Assembly: GCA_036003885.1 (NCBI GenBank)
Contig: DASYSA010000158.1
Location: 1-11,541, forward strand
Source: DASYSA01 sp036003885
Lineage (GTDB): Bacteria; Acidobacteriota; Blastocatellia; UBA7656
DNA length: 11,541 bases
Direction: 5' to 3'
Shown in pieces: positions 1 to 6,302 of the stretch. The position numbers and the translations under genes were made by a program. Within the stretch, counting starts at the first letter, position 1. Each line of letters begins with the position of its first letter. Under the pieces are notes generated by a model. That model was not told the origin of the DNA. It saw only the letters and a program-made list of their open reading frames with translations, and made no database searches.

Positions 1-1
1 T

Positions 2-136
2 GGACCCGACGAAGAGCAGGTTGCTTTTGAAACAAAGGTCTTGAGGACTGAGGCGGCAGGCGGATACCGCGCGGCTGTTCAGGTAACGGATGTGGGTCCG
101 CACCGTTACATCGATAAAGGCTGGCGAATTCGGTAG
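2..136 (+). CDS. C-terminal end of an unidentified protein (partial)
   Basis: A reading frame is open from the window edge to a TAG at 134-136 and gives 44 residues ending in KGWRIR. The composition (charged, with alternating beta-like stretches such as YRAAVQVTDVG) looks like the end of a real protein rather than random translation. The other two forward frames are less convincing: frame 1 stops within 30 bases. I do not recognise the family. It converges with the minus-strand MFS gene that ends at 437. Confidence is limited by the short length and the missing upstream part. Confidence 0.5.
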   Translation, partial: GPDEEQVAFETKVLRTEAAGGYRAAVQVTDVGPHRYIDKGWRIR

Positions 137-436
137 GAAAAAGCGCCAGTCGGCAATCCCAACAACAAGAATCAATCAATACGACCAATGACAGGGAGCC
201 CTTCCACAATAGCCGGAATTCAACCCTCGGGTAGTATTCCAACAAGCCTGAGTTTTACGATCCTACCTTCGACTATTTGAGAGAGATTGGGTTCAGCTGT
301 ATCTAGACACTAAATCACTAAACTGCGAAAGCACGGTACAGGGGAGTCCGCGAATGGGGTGATGATAGCGCTCCTTAAATAGCTCCGCAGTTTCATCCTT
401 GAGCAAGCCGGGCCACAGCACAAGGAGTGCTATTTT
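137..436. other. Gene-free spacer between convergent genes
   Basis: About 300 bp between the end of the partial plus-strand gene and the stop of the MFS gene. It is more AT-rich than the surrounding genes. No RNA gene and no hairpin with a T-run were seen. The only structure is a spaced 8-bp inverted repeat, AAACTGCG at 320-327 and CGCAGTTT at 386-393, with 58 nt between the arms, which could be chance. Short protein-like stretches occur in two forward frames (for example the 23 codons before the TAG near 292) but lack a start and a ribosome binding site. Confidence 0.6.
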
Positions 437-1879
437 CTATGCCTCACTCCCTCCGCTTCCTTCCGGCGCCACGGCAGGCTTCGGCCTCGCATACTGATCC
501 AACCCGAATCCAAGAGGAATCGTCGCTACCAGGAACGCTGCCGAGAAGAAATACGGCGCCGCCACCCCGATCGAATCAAAGGCCCACCCAAAAAATAGCG
601 GCGCGATGATGCGAGCAATACCTCCATACGTCTGCTGCATCCCCATGTAGAGGCCGCGTTCTCCGGGATCAATAACCCGTGACAGTAGCGCCGTTACGCA
701 CGGAAACGTAAAGGCCGTGCCCAGAGGAATCAACGCTACGGCCAAGGCCAGCATTCCCAGGTTTCCCGAGAGTGGCATCCCGAGAACCCCGGCGGCCAGC
801 AGCACGAGGCCCAGACGTGAGAGATTCGCCTCGCCGAGCCAATCGACCGCGCGTCCTAAGAGCAGCACTCGAGCGAAAACCGAAATTGAGCCGATGTACA
901 TGAAGAAGTAGCCGATCGTAAGTTCTGTGACCTGAAAACGCGCGTTCAGAAAGAGCGCGAGCACCGAAAAACTTCCCTGGAAGGCGCCGATGGCTATCGC
1001 ATAAATCCAGATAAGGCGGGAAGAGGGCTCGCCCGAATGCGAGATCACGCGCCAGATCGCCTGAGCCGACGATGGACGCTTGTATCCCTCCTGTGGCTGC
1101 GCACTTAAATCACGAGACTCGGTCAGATAGCGCGCCGCGAAAATCATGTTCAGCCCGCAGAGCGCTGCCGCCATGATTCCCGGTGCCGCGCGCCCCAACT
1201 CCAACGTCCCAGGTCCGGGCATCAGGTCGCGCTTGCCCAATGCCATCGCGAACGAACCGAGCACCGGCCCAAGTGCCACTCCGAGATTCGTCGTCGCCGA
1301 GAGCCATCCGAGAGCTCGCGCGCGATCCTTCGGATCGGTCGAGTCGGCTACGTAAGCCTGGATCACGCCTACCGTGCCCCCGCCCGCGCCCTGTACCAGG
1401 CGCGACAGGAACAAGAGGAGCAGCGAGTGCGCGAAGCCAAAGATCAGATAGGCGATTCCTGCTGCGCCTAACGCGATAAGCAGCGTCGGCCGTCTACCCA
1501 CGCGATCAGAAAAGCGGCCCCAGATCGGCGCGCTTATCAGTTGTGCAAAGGTGAACGAGGCGACGATGAATCCGGAGATGATCCCGATTCCAAAGTGCAG
1601 CCCGAGCAGGTCGATCCCCGCCCCGCCAAGTTCCTTCACGTAAAACGGCAGGAGCGGAATGATCATCAACAGTCCCACCATGTCCACGAATGCCGTCGCC
1701 ATGAGGGTGAACAGGCGGGCAGGGATCTTCCGGACTTCTTTCCACAGAACGTAGAGAAGTGCAATCGCGATCGCGCCCAGCAACACTCGCACGATAGGCG
1801 AATGAAAGGATTGGGCAATGTCTTGCTGGATCACCATTGTCAGTTTGGGGTCGAAGCATGTCACCACTGGACCGAACAT
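437..1879 (-). CDS. MFS drug/metabolite exporter, TetA-like (DHA1 type)
   Basis: A 480-residue inner-membrane transporter of the major facilitator superfamily, predicted to expel a drug or small metabolite by proton antiport. Residues 56-81 form the first canonical helix. Residues 121-131 (GRFSDRVGRRP) are the loop 2-3 motif A of MFS proteins. SRLVQGAGGG at 159-168 is motif-B-like, and the stretch at 191-209 ending in GPVLG resembles the antiporter motif C of helix 5. A second bundle follows, and the tail is short and Gly/Ser-rich. The length is about 60-80 residues more than TetA-type exporters because of an extra hydrophobic helix at about 28-46 before the canonical first helix. The start is uncertain: neither Met1 nor Met15 has a good Shine-Dalgarno sequence, unlike most genes in this block. 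Substrate is unknown. It is separated from the upstream DUF899 gene by a 220-bp gap containing a palindromic repeat, so it may be transcribed separately. Confidence 0.9.
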   Translation of the reverse strand: MFGPVVTCFDPKLTMVIQQDIAQSFHSPIVRVLLGAIAIALLYVLWKEVRKIPARLFTLMATAFVDMVGLLMIIPLLPFYVKELGGAGIDLLGLHFGIGIISGFIVASFTFAQLISAPIWGRFSDRVGRRPTLLIALGAAGIAYLIFGFAHSLLLLFLSRLVQGAGGGTVGVIQAYVADSTDPKDRARALGWLSATTNLGVALGPVLGSFAMALGKRDLMPGPGTLELGRAAPGIMAAALCGLNMIFAARYLTESRDLSAQPQEGYKRPSSAQAIWRVISHSGEPSSRLIWIYAIAIGAFQGSFSVLALFLNARFQVTELTIGYFFMYIGSISVFARVLLLGRAVDWLGEANLSRLGLVLLAAGVLGMPLSGNLGMLALAVALIPLGTAFTFPCVTALLSRVIDPGERGLYMGMQQTYGGIARIIAPLFFGWAFDSIGVAAPYFFSAAFLVATIPLGFGLDQYARPKPAVAPEGSGGSEA

Positions 1880-1995
1880 AATACAAGAGAGTCAGCGGCG
1901 ACATCAGTGTTGAGGGGTCATAACGGACGTCGGTCTTGCGAAGAGCCGGGCGGACCCTGGGATTTCTGAGAGTCAAAGTTTGATAGAGGTCGAAG

Positions 1996-2094
1996 GCCGG
2001 CTCACCGCAGAGGCGCAAAGGGCGCAAAGGGGGCGCAGAGTCCCCGAATCAAATCTCTGCGCCCCTTCGCGAGCCTTCAATGGTTGAGCCAGGC
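1996..2094. repeat. Nested palindromic intergenic repeat element
   Basis: An outer imperfect stem pairs 1996-2006 (with GGCTCA at 1999-2004) with 2082-2094 (TGAGCC at 2085-2090), with single-base bulges. Inside it, GGGGCGCAGAG at 2030-2040 pairs perfectly with CTCTGCGCCCC at 2055-2065 around a 14-nt loop. The left arm also contains two perfect tandem copies of GCGCAAAGG (2013-2030) preceded by GCAGAGG. The element starts 6 bp past the stop of the DUF899 gene. From memory, GCAGAGG/GCGCAAAGG-type repeats are common between genes in environmental bacteria, which suggests a dispersed REP- or MITE-like family. There is no T-run on either side, so it is not a canonical terminator. Confidence 0.7.
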
Positions 2095-2099
2095 GACGC

Positions 2100-2840
2100 C
2101 TATCCGTATGTCGGCTTTTGAGGCCAACCGGGCGGCGAGTCCTCGAAGTCCTCTTGCCTGCCATACGGAGTTCTGTCGAGAAGCCTGTAGGAATCGGTGA
2201 CTGATTCGACCCCCCGCGCGTAGGCAGAGTAGGTGTGGAAAACGTCGTCATCGATGCGGAAGAAGACGCTCAGGCCGTGCGCCTCACCCTTGACAAGATT
2301 GGGACCCTGCTTTGCCAACAGTTCTGCCTTGTTCCGATAGTTGTATTCGACCGGAGCGACGTTCTCATCAAGCGTGACGTGAAAGTCGTAATTGAAATCG
2401 CTGCCAAATGATGAGAACCACGGTCTGCTCCATCCCTTCTCCTTTTTGTAAGCCTCGAGCTTTGCAAGCGGGGCGCGGGAGATGACCACGAACGTCGTGT
2501 CGCGGTCATTGAGCATCGACAGGTCGCCCAGGGCGTTCACATAACCAGTGCAGCCCTGGCATCCCTTCTCCCACTCAGGGTCGAACATGAAGTGGTAGAC
2601 GATGAGCTGGCGGCGCCCCTCGAAGAGGTCGTTGAGGCTCTGCTTTCCTTTCGGGCCATCAAAGGTGTAGTGCTTTTCGAGCTTCACCATTGACAGGCGG
2701 CGCCGCTCGGCATTTATCCGGTCGCCCTGTTTTGTGAGCTCCTTCTCATGCTCCAGAAGGTTCTTGCGCTCGGCGAGCCAGTCCTCTCGAGAGGCGATTT
2801 TTGGGTGTGCGATCTTAGCAGTTGTCTTTGTGCTTGTCAT
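2100..2840 (-). CDS. DUF899 family thioredoxin-like protein
   Basis: A 246-residue cytoplasmic protein of the DUF899 (AhpC/TSA-like, thioredoxin-fold) family. Family signatures are ERRRL at 45-49, the LNDLFEGRRQLIVYHFMF stretch at 69-86, a CxxC pair (C94 and C97 in GCQGC), SRAPLAKLEAYKKEKGW at 121-137 and SSFGSDFNYDF at 143-153. The CxxC sits where redox-active cysteines occur in thioredoxin-like folds, so a thiol-redox or peroxide-related role is plausible, but the family has no settled function. The frame is open further upstream. I chose the ATG at 2840 because GAGGAG lies 6 nt before it, whereas the ATG two codons earlier abuts the Shine-Dalgarno sequence. It lies 176 bp downstream of a VOC gene on the same strand. 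DUF899 genes often sit beside VOC, YCII and SRPBCC genes, as here. Confidence 0.9.
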   Translation of the reverse strand: MTSTKTTAKIAHPKIASREDWLAERKNLLEHEKELTKQGDRINAERRRLSMVKLEKHYTFDGPKGKQSLNDLFEGRRQLIVYHFMFDPEWEKGCQGCTGYVNALGDLSMLNDRDTTFVVISRAPLAKLEAYKKEKGWSRPWFSSFGSDFNYDFHVTLDENVAPVEYNYRNKAELLAKQGPNLVKGEAHGLSVFFRIDDDVFHTYSAYARGVESVTDSYRLLDRTPYGRQEDFEDSPPGWPQKPTYG

Positions 2841-3016
2841 TGTCATCTCCTCTTGATTCCGCTGATTGTCGGTCGTGGTCACCGGAACGCACCGGTTCAC
2901 CGGCCGACAGAGTAGTCAAGTAGTCCTAATTTTTCTCACTACTTTCATGCAGCCTTCGTACCGCGCCAACTGGCGTGAACCGATGGAAGGCACGCTATCC
3001 CGTGAACCAACAGTGA

Positions 3017-3427
3017 TTAGGAATCCTGCCCGCAGTTAACCATCCACGGTATGCCGAATCGATCGACAACCATGCCGAAGCGTGTCGCCCAGAAGGTCTG
3101 CTGGAGGGACATCGTCACCGTTCCGCTTTCGGACAACGAACGGAATATACGTTCCGCGTCAGCCGGCTCATTGAGCTGGATCGTTACAGAAAATCCTGTT
3201 GGCTTTTGATAGTGATCAGGCGGCACGTCAGCTCCCATCAGTGCCGTCCCCCCCACAATAAGGGTTACGTGGAGGATCTTATCCCGCCATTCTGACGGCA
3301 CTTGATCGCCGATCGGCGAATCACCGTGTTTCATCATTATTTGGATGTTCCCTCCGAGACACTGCTGGTAGAACTTGAAGGCTTCCTCACATTGGCCGTT
3401 GAAAGAGAGATGCGGATTCAATTGCAT
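3017..3427 (-). CDS. PhnB-like VOC family protein (paralogue 1)
   Basis: A 136-residue protein of the vicinal oxygen chelate superfamily, PhnB/YjdN-like (3-demethylubiquinone methyltransferase-like) branch. The N-terminus has the typical LSFNGQCEEAFKFYQQCLGG, where residues form the first beta-alpha unit. The C-terminus ends with the family signature FW..RFGMVVDRFGIPWMVNC. VOC folds usually bind a metal and act on small electrophiles or antibiotics, but PhnB-like members are mostly uncharacterised. A strong ribosome binding site, AAAGGAG, lies 6-7 nt before the ATG at 3427. By eye it is about 60% identical to the gene immediately upstream (3549-3959), so the two are a tandem duplication. The gap between them is about 120 bp and holds a stable hairpin, so the two may not share a transcript. 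Confidence 0.9.
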   Translation of the reverse strand: MQLNPHLSFNGQCEEAFKFYQQCLGGNIQIMMKHGDSPIGDQVPSEWRDKILHVTLIVGGTALMGADVPPDHYQKPTGFSVTIQLNEPADAERIFRSLSESGTVTMSLQQTFWATRFGMVVDRFGIPWMVNCGQDS

Positions 3428-3511
3428 GGTGGACTCCTTTGACTGAATAGTATTCGTGAAGTCTTATTTCACATCAAGGTAGTACAGGCCGGCGAAAGAC
3501 GGGCTTGGAGG

Positions 3512-3536
3512 GGGGACGCCCTCTCTGGGCGTCCCC
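3512..3536. other. Perfect 10-bp hairpin between the two VOC paralogues
   Basis: GGGGACGCCC at 3512-3521 pairs perfectly with GGGCGTCCCC at 3527-3536 around a TCTCT loop. It lies 12 bp past the stop of the upstream VOC gene (minus strand), the usual place for a 3' terminator or mRNA-stabilising hairpin. No T-run follows on the minus strand (CCTCC follows instead), so it may be a barrier, a processing stem or a Rho-associated end rather than a classic intrinsic terminator. Confidence 0.6.
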
Positions 3537-3548
3537 GTGACAGAACGG

Positions 3549-3959
3549 TCAGGCAGGTTGCTCGCAGTTAACCATCCACGGAATACCGTACCGATCGACA
3601 AGCATGCCGAACCGGGGTGCCCAGAAGGTCTGCTGCAGGGGCATCGTCACCTTCCCCTTTTCTGACAACTCGCGAAATATGCGTTCAGCATCCGCCGGGC
3701 TCTTGACGTGGAGCGCAACTGAAAAGCCTTTGGGTTCTTCGTAGTGGCCAGGCGGGGCGTCGGAAGCCAGCAAAGACGTCTCGCCCACAATCAGGCGGGC
3801 ATGAAGGATCTTATCGATCCAGTCAGGTGGCACTTGCTCCGCCCCCGGAGTTCCCCGGTATTTCAAGAGTCCATCGATTTTGGCGCCGAGACACTGCTCA
3901 TAGAACTTGAACGCTGCCTCGCATTGGCCATTGAAATAGATATATGTACTAACTTGCAT
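3549..3959 (-). CDS. PhnB-like VOC family protein (paralogue 2)
   Basis: A 136-residue PhnB-like VOC protein, the twin of the gene at 3017-3427. Shared blocks include FNGQCE.AFKFY.QCLG near the start, PADAERIFR in the middle and LQQTFWA.RFGM.VDR.GIPWMVNC at the end. About 84 of 136 positions match by eye without gaps. Divergence is concentrated at residues 28-40 (the first strand-loop region) and around 60-70, which may be where ligand preference differs. There are two adjacent ATGs. I chose the second (3959) because AGGAG is 6 nt before it; using the first at 3962 would add one Met and leave only 3 nt. The 139-bp upstream gap separates it from the MoaD-like gene and contains a perfect palindrome GCATCGATGC (4064-4073) of unknown meaning. 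Confidence 0.9.
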   Translation of the reverse strand: MQVSTYIYFNGQCEAAFKFYEQCLGAKIDGLLKYRGTPGAEQVPPDWIDKILHARLIVGETSLLASDAPPGHYEEPKGFSVALHVKSPADAERIFRELSEKGKVTMPLQQTFWAPRFGMLVDRYGIPWMVNCEQPA

Positions 3960-4101
3960 CATTCACTCCTTTCTTTTAATCAGTGATTGCAAGTTTCGTT
4001 CGCATGAAACTAAACACCTTTCAATGGTGCTTATGATGCGCTTTGGCGCCGGAGCACGCTGCGGCATCGATGCGCGGTCGTTTCGCACCTGCTGATGGTT
4101 C

Positions 4102-4398
4102 CTAGCCGCCGGCTATCGCCCCCACGATCAAAAGAGGCTCTTTGCCGGTCGCGACCGGTTCGGGCAGCGGGGCGTCAGGTGGTTCATGAGACAGATCTTC
4201 CTCACAGGCGAAGAACCTCAGGAATGGCCGGCGCTTCCCTGTGACCTGGTCGCGGATCGTCCCTCGCAGCATCGGATAGCGCGCCTCGAGTGCGTCGAGA
4301 ACCGAACGCTGCGTAACCTCACCGTGCACGTCGATCTGCACCTCGCCGTCGACCTTCGCCAGTGTTCGCAAATGGTACGGGAGTTCGACTCGAATCAT
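4102..4398 (-). CDS. MoaD/ThiS-family sulfur-carrier-like protein with C-terminal Gly-Gly
   Basis: A 98-residue beta-grasp (ubiquitin-like) protein that ends in VGAIAGG. The free C-terminal GG is the hallmark of MoaD and ThiS sulfur carriers, where an E1-like enzyme adenylates the last Gly and a thiocarboxylate forms. The N-terminus (MIRVELPYHLRTLAKVDGEV) and the segment SVLDALEARYPMLRGTIRD at 32-50 match the usual strand and helix order. Its ATG overlaps the stop of the BNR-repeat gene as ATGA (4395-4398), which implies translational coupling and a shared role. No MoaE, ThiG, ThiF, MoeB or cysteine desulfurase gene is seen nearby, so it is unlikely to be the housekeeping molybdopterin or thiamine carrier. 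A longer frame in the same register extends upstream to 4935, but it is only the antisense-free shadow of the BNR gene in another phase; the coupled ATG is the credible start. Confidence 0.88.
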   Translation of the reverse strand: MIRVELPYHLRTLAKVDGEVQIDVHGEVTQRSVLDALEARYPMLRGTIRDQVTGKRRPFLRFFACEEDLSHEPPDAPLPEPVATGKEPLLIVGAIAGG

Positions 4399-5582
4399 TT
4401 CAACACCTGCACCTCGACAGACAACACGGCCGGAAGGTCTCGAACGATGGGAGCCCAGCTGTCTCCTGCGTCGGTCGATGCGTAAACCTGGCCGCCCGTA
4501 GTGCCGAAGTACACGCCGCACGAATCGAGCGAGTCGACCGCCATCGCGTCGCGCAGCACGTTGACGTAGCAGTCGCTCTGCGGCAGACCTTTTGTGAGCG
4601 CCTCCCACTCGTTTCCGCCCGTGCGGCTGCGGTACACGCGGAGCTTTCCATCGGGTGGATAGTGCTCCGAGTCGCTCTTGATCGGAACGACGTAGACGGT
4701 CTCCGGCTCGTGCGCGTGAACGTCGATCGCGAACCCAAAGTCGGTCGGCAGGTTCCCGCTGATTTTTTGCCACGAATCGCCGGCGTCGTCGCTTCGCATG
4801 ACGTCCCAGTGCTTCTGCATGAACAGCACACCCGGGCGAGACGGGTTCATCGCGATGTGGTGAACACAGTGGCCGACCTCCGCGTTCGGGTCGGGGATGT
4901 ACTTGGAAAACAGGCCGCGATTGATCGGGCGCCACGTGTTGCCGCCGTCGTCCGTACGGAAGGCGCCCGCCGCCGAGATGGCAATGAAGATGCGCTTGGG
5001 ATCACTCGGATCCAGAATGATCGTATGCAGGCACAACCCGCCGGCGCCGGGCTGCCAGAAAGGCCCCGTGCCGTGGCCTCGCAATCCGGAGAGCTCCTGC
5101 CACGTCTTCCCGCCGTCGGTCGAGCGGAACAAGGCGGCGTCTTCAACGCCGGCATAGACCGTGTCGGGATCGGTGAGCGATGGTTCGAGATGCCAGACTC
5201 GCTTGAATTCCCACGGATGCGGCGTTCCGTCGTAAAACTGATGCGTGGTAAGCGGCTTGCCGGTTTCAGCCGAAGTGTCGTAAACGAACTTGTTGCTCTC
5301 GGCTTTGGGCATCCCCTCCGGGGTAGTGGTCGGTTCGCCTGGCGGTGTTCCGGGTTGGAGCCAGGTCTTGCCTCCGTCGTCCGAACGTTGAATGATCTGG
5401 CCGAACCAGCCGCTGGTCTGCGATACATACAGCCGATTCGGATCAACCGGAGACCCCTTGGCGTGGTAGATCTCCCAGCCGGCAAAGTGGGGGCCACTGA
5501 TGTCCCACTGTTTGCGCTTTCCGTCCGACGTCAAAACGAATGCTCCCTTTTTCGTACCAACAAGTACTCGTGCTCCGCTCAT
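4395..5582 (-). CDS. BNR/sialidase-like beta-propeller repeat protein
   Basis: A 395-residue protein made of BNR (Asp-box) repeats. The Asp-box motif appears at SDDGGKTW (67-74), STDGGKTW (154-161), TDDGGNTW (210-217), SDDAGDSW (264-271) and STDAGDSW (369-376), with a degenerate copy at 319-326, which fits a six- or seven-bladed propeller. The N-terminus (RVLVGTKKGAFVL) is already a blade strand and there is no signal peptide, so the protein should be cytoplasmic, unlike secreted sialidases. I see no evidence that it is a glycosidase. A likely ribosome binding site (AAAGGAA) lies 7-8 nt before the ATG. The stop overlaps the start of the MoaD/ThiS-like gene by 4 bp. From memory, the same propeller-MoaD pair is found in actinobacteria, so the linkage looks conserved rather than accidental. 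Function is unknown; a scaffold or ligand sensor working with the ubiquitin-like partner is an inference. Confidence 0.88.
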   Translation of the reverse strand: MSGARVLVGTKKGAFVLTSDGKRKQWDISGPHFAGWEIYHAKGSPVDPNRLYVSQTSGWFGQIIQRSDDGGKTWLQPGTPPGEPTTTPEGMPKAESNKFVYDTSAETGKPLTTHQFYDGTPHPWEFKRVWHLEPSLTDPDTVYAGVEDAALFRSTDGGKTWQELSGLRGHGTGPFWQPGAGGLCLHTIILDPSDPKRIFIAISAAGAFRTDDGGNTWRPINRGLFSKYIPDPNAEVGHCVHHIAMNPSRPGVLFMQKHWDVMRSDDAGDSWQKISGNLPTDFGFAIDVHAHEPETVYVVPIKSDSEHYPPDGKLRVYRSRTGGNEWEALTKGLPQSDCYVNVLRDAMAVDSLDSCGVYFGTTGGQVYASTDAGDSWAPIVRDLPAVLSVEVQVLK

Positions 5583-5620
5583 ACGTTTGTTCCTTTCTTT
5601 GATTATCAGAGAATTCTATA

Positions 5621-6100
5621 TCAGGCGCGCGCCGCACTTCTTGTGTCGGCCAGCTTCTTGGTTGCAAACATGATCACACACCCGATGAGCCAGCCAAGCA
5701 GAGGCGCGAGGGTGGTTCCTATTACCAGATGGCCCGCAACATGAATCCATGTCTTGCCGTCGCGGCCGAAGAAGCTCTCCGGCACGCTGTAGATGTTGTC
5801 CTTGCCGGTCAGGATCGCCAGGATGATTGACGGAACGATTATCACCTGTGCTGTGATGGCCTGGAGGACACAGATTGGAAGGAGCTGTTTGTAGCTGCCG
5901 AAGCCGCTGATATGGACTTTGATCGCGTAGTACAACACTCCGATCCAAATCACAGCCGTGATGCTGAGCCACCTCGCCGTCGAATCCGACACCCCGCCGA
6001 GAGACACTGCAAGCCTAAGAATTCCGACGACCAGGATCAGAAAGAGGAACGGCCTGCAAAATGCAAAATACTCAGACAGACGCTTGCCAAAGATAGTCAT
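5621..6100 (-). CDS. Four-helix membrane protein of unknown function
   Basis: A 159-residue integral membrane protein with hydrophobic segments at about 17-36, 43-62, 74-98 and 124-147. The loop between helices 3 and 4 (about 99-119) is polar, and two histidines (H120, H124) at the start of helix 4 form an HxxxH pattern that could bind a metal or haem, though this is speculation. The tail is Lys/Arg-rich. I do not recognise a named family; similar four-helix proteins seem familiar from acidobacterial genomes. I chose the ATG at 6100 because AAGGAG precedes it by 6 nt; the frame also has an ATG at 6133 without a Shine-Dalgarno sequence. The stop is 38 bp before the BNR gene on the same strand, so co-transcription with the BNR-MoaD pair is likely. 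Confidence 0.8.
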   Translation of the reverse strand: MTIFGKRLSEYFAFCRPFLFLILVVGILRLAVSLGGVSDSTARWLSITAVIWIGVLYYAIKVHISGFGSYKQLLPICVLQAITAQVIIVPSIILAILTGKDNIYSVPESFFGRDGKTWIHVAGHLVIGTTLAPLLGWLIGCVIMFATKKLADTRSAARA

Positions 6101-6179
6101 AAGGTTCTCCTTCCGAGAAGTTTTGGATTGCAAAAAAATACCAGGGTGTCAGTTTGGCAATGTTTGGAGAAACAGCCAA

Positions 6180-6205
6180 GCTAACGATACCCGATCGACG
6201 TTAGC
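6180..6205. terminator. Weak hairpin at the end of the SRPBCC remnant
   Basis: GCTAACG at 6180-6186 pairs perfectly with CGTTAGC at 6199-6205 around a 12-nt loop. On the minus strand the stem is followed by TTGGCTGTTT, a poor T-rich tail. It overlaps the stop codon of the decayed SRPBCC gene and lies upstream of the membrane-protein gene. It may be a remnant terminator separating the DUF1801 side from the membrane/BNR/MoaD side. Confidence 0.3.
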
Positions 6206-6290
6206 GTTTCGTCAAAACATCTGCAAGCCTATCGAGGCACTGGTTCATGCCTTCATAGCTTCATCTCCTTTCGAATGGTTTCCAGTCCCA
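6201..6290 (-). pseudogene. Decayed C-terminus of an AHSA1/SRPBCC-family gene
   Basis: On the minus strand, 6201-6254 reads EGMNQCLDRLADVLTKR followed by TAA. This closely resembles the last helix of AHSA1-type SRPBCC proteins, which typically end in an EGMNQTLDRLAEYL-like sequence. There is a TGA in this frame at 6261-6263. The adjacent frame just upstream reads SKGDEAMK, which resembles the ERDAAMK-like segment that normally sits a few residues before EGMNQ. So the fragment seems to have a frameshift or short deletion near 6251-6260, and everything upstream is gone, replaced by the end of the DUF1801 gene at 6303. There is no plausible start codon or intact domain. SRPBCC genes are usual neighbours of YCII, VOC, DoxX and DUF1801 genes, which supports the identification. 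It could still be coincidence, given its 17 codons. Confidence 0.5.
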
Positions 6291-6302
6291 ACTTCGAAGT
6301 CC

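Noticed and set aside
320..393. Inverted repeat AAACTGCG/CGCAGTTT in the 5' spacer
   Set aside because: Only 8 bp with 58 nt between arms; expected occasionally by chance, and not next to a start or stop codon.
1506..2027. Second minus-strand frame over the start of the MFS gene and its upstream gap
   Set aside because: Low-complexity, Arg/Pro-rich translation with no family resemblance; it runs through the MFS gene in a different phase.
4064..4073. Palindrome GCATCGATGC as an operator
   Set aside because: A perfect 10-mer palindrome alone is not strong evidence, and no second copy was seen before other genes.
4399..4935. Upstream extension of the MoaD/ThiS-like frame
   Set aside because: The extension is Arg/Pro-rich shadow translation of the BNR gene in another phase; the ATG at 4398 overlaps the BNR stop and begins the conserved domain.
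4362..5744. A 460-codon open frame on the plus strand opposite the BNR gene
   Set aside because: It is antisense to a gene with clear BNR motifs, has no domain-like sequence, is rich in Arg/Val/Ala as expected from the complement of GC-rich codons, and has no ribosome binding site.
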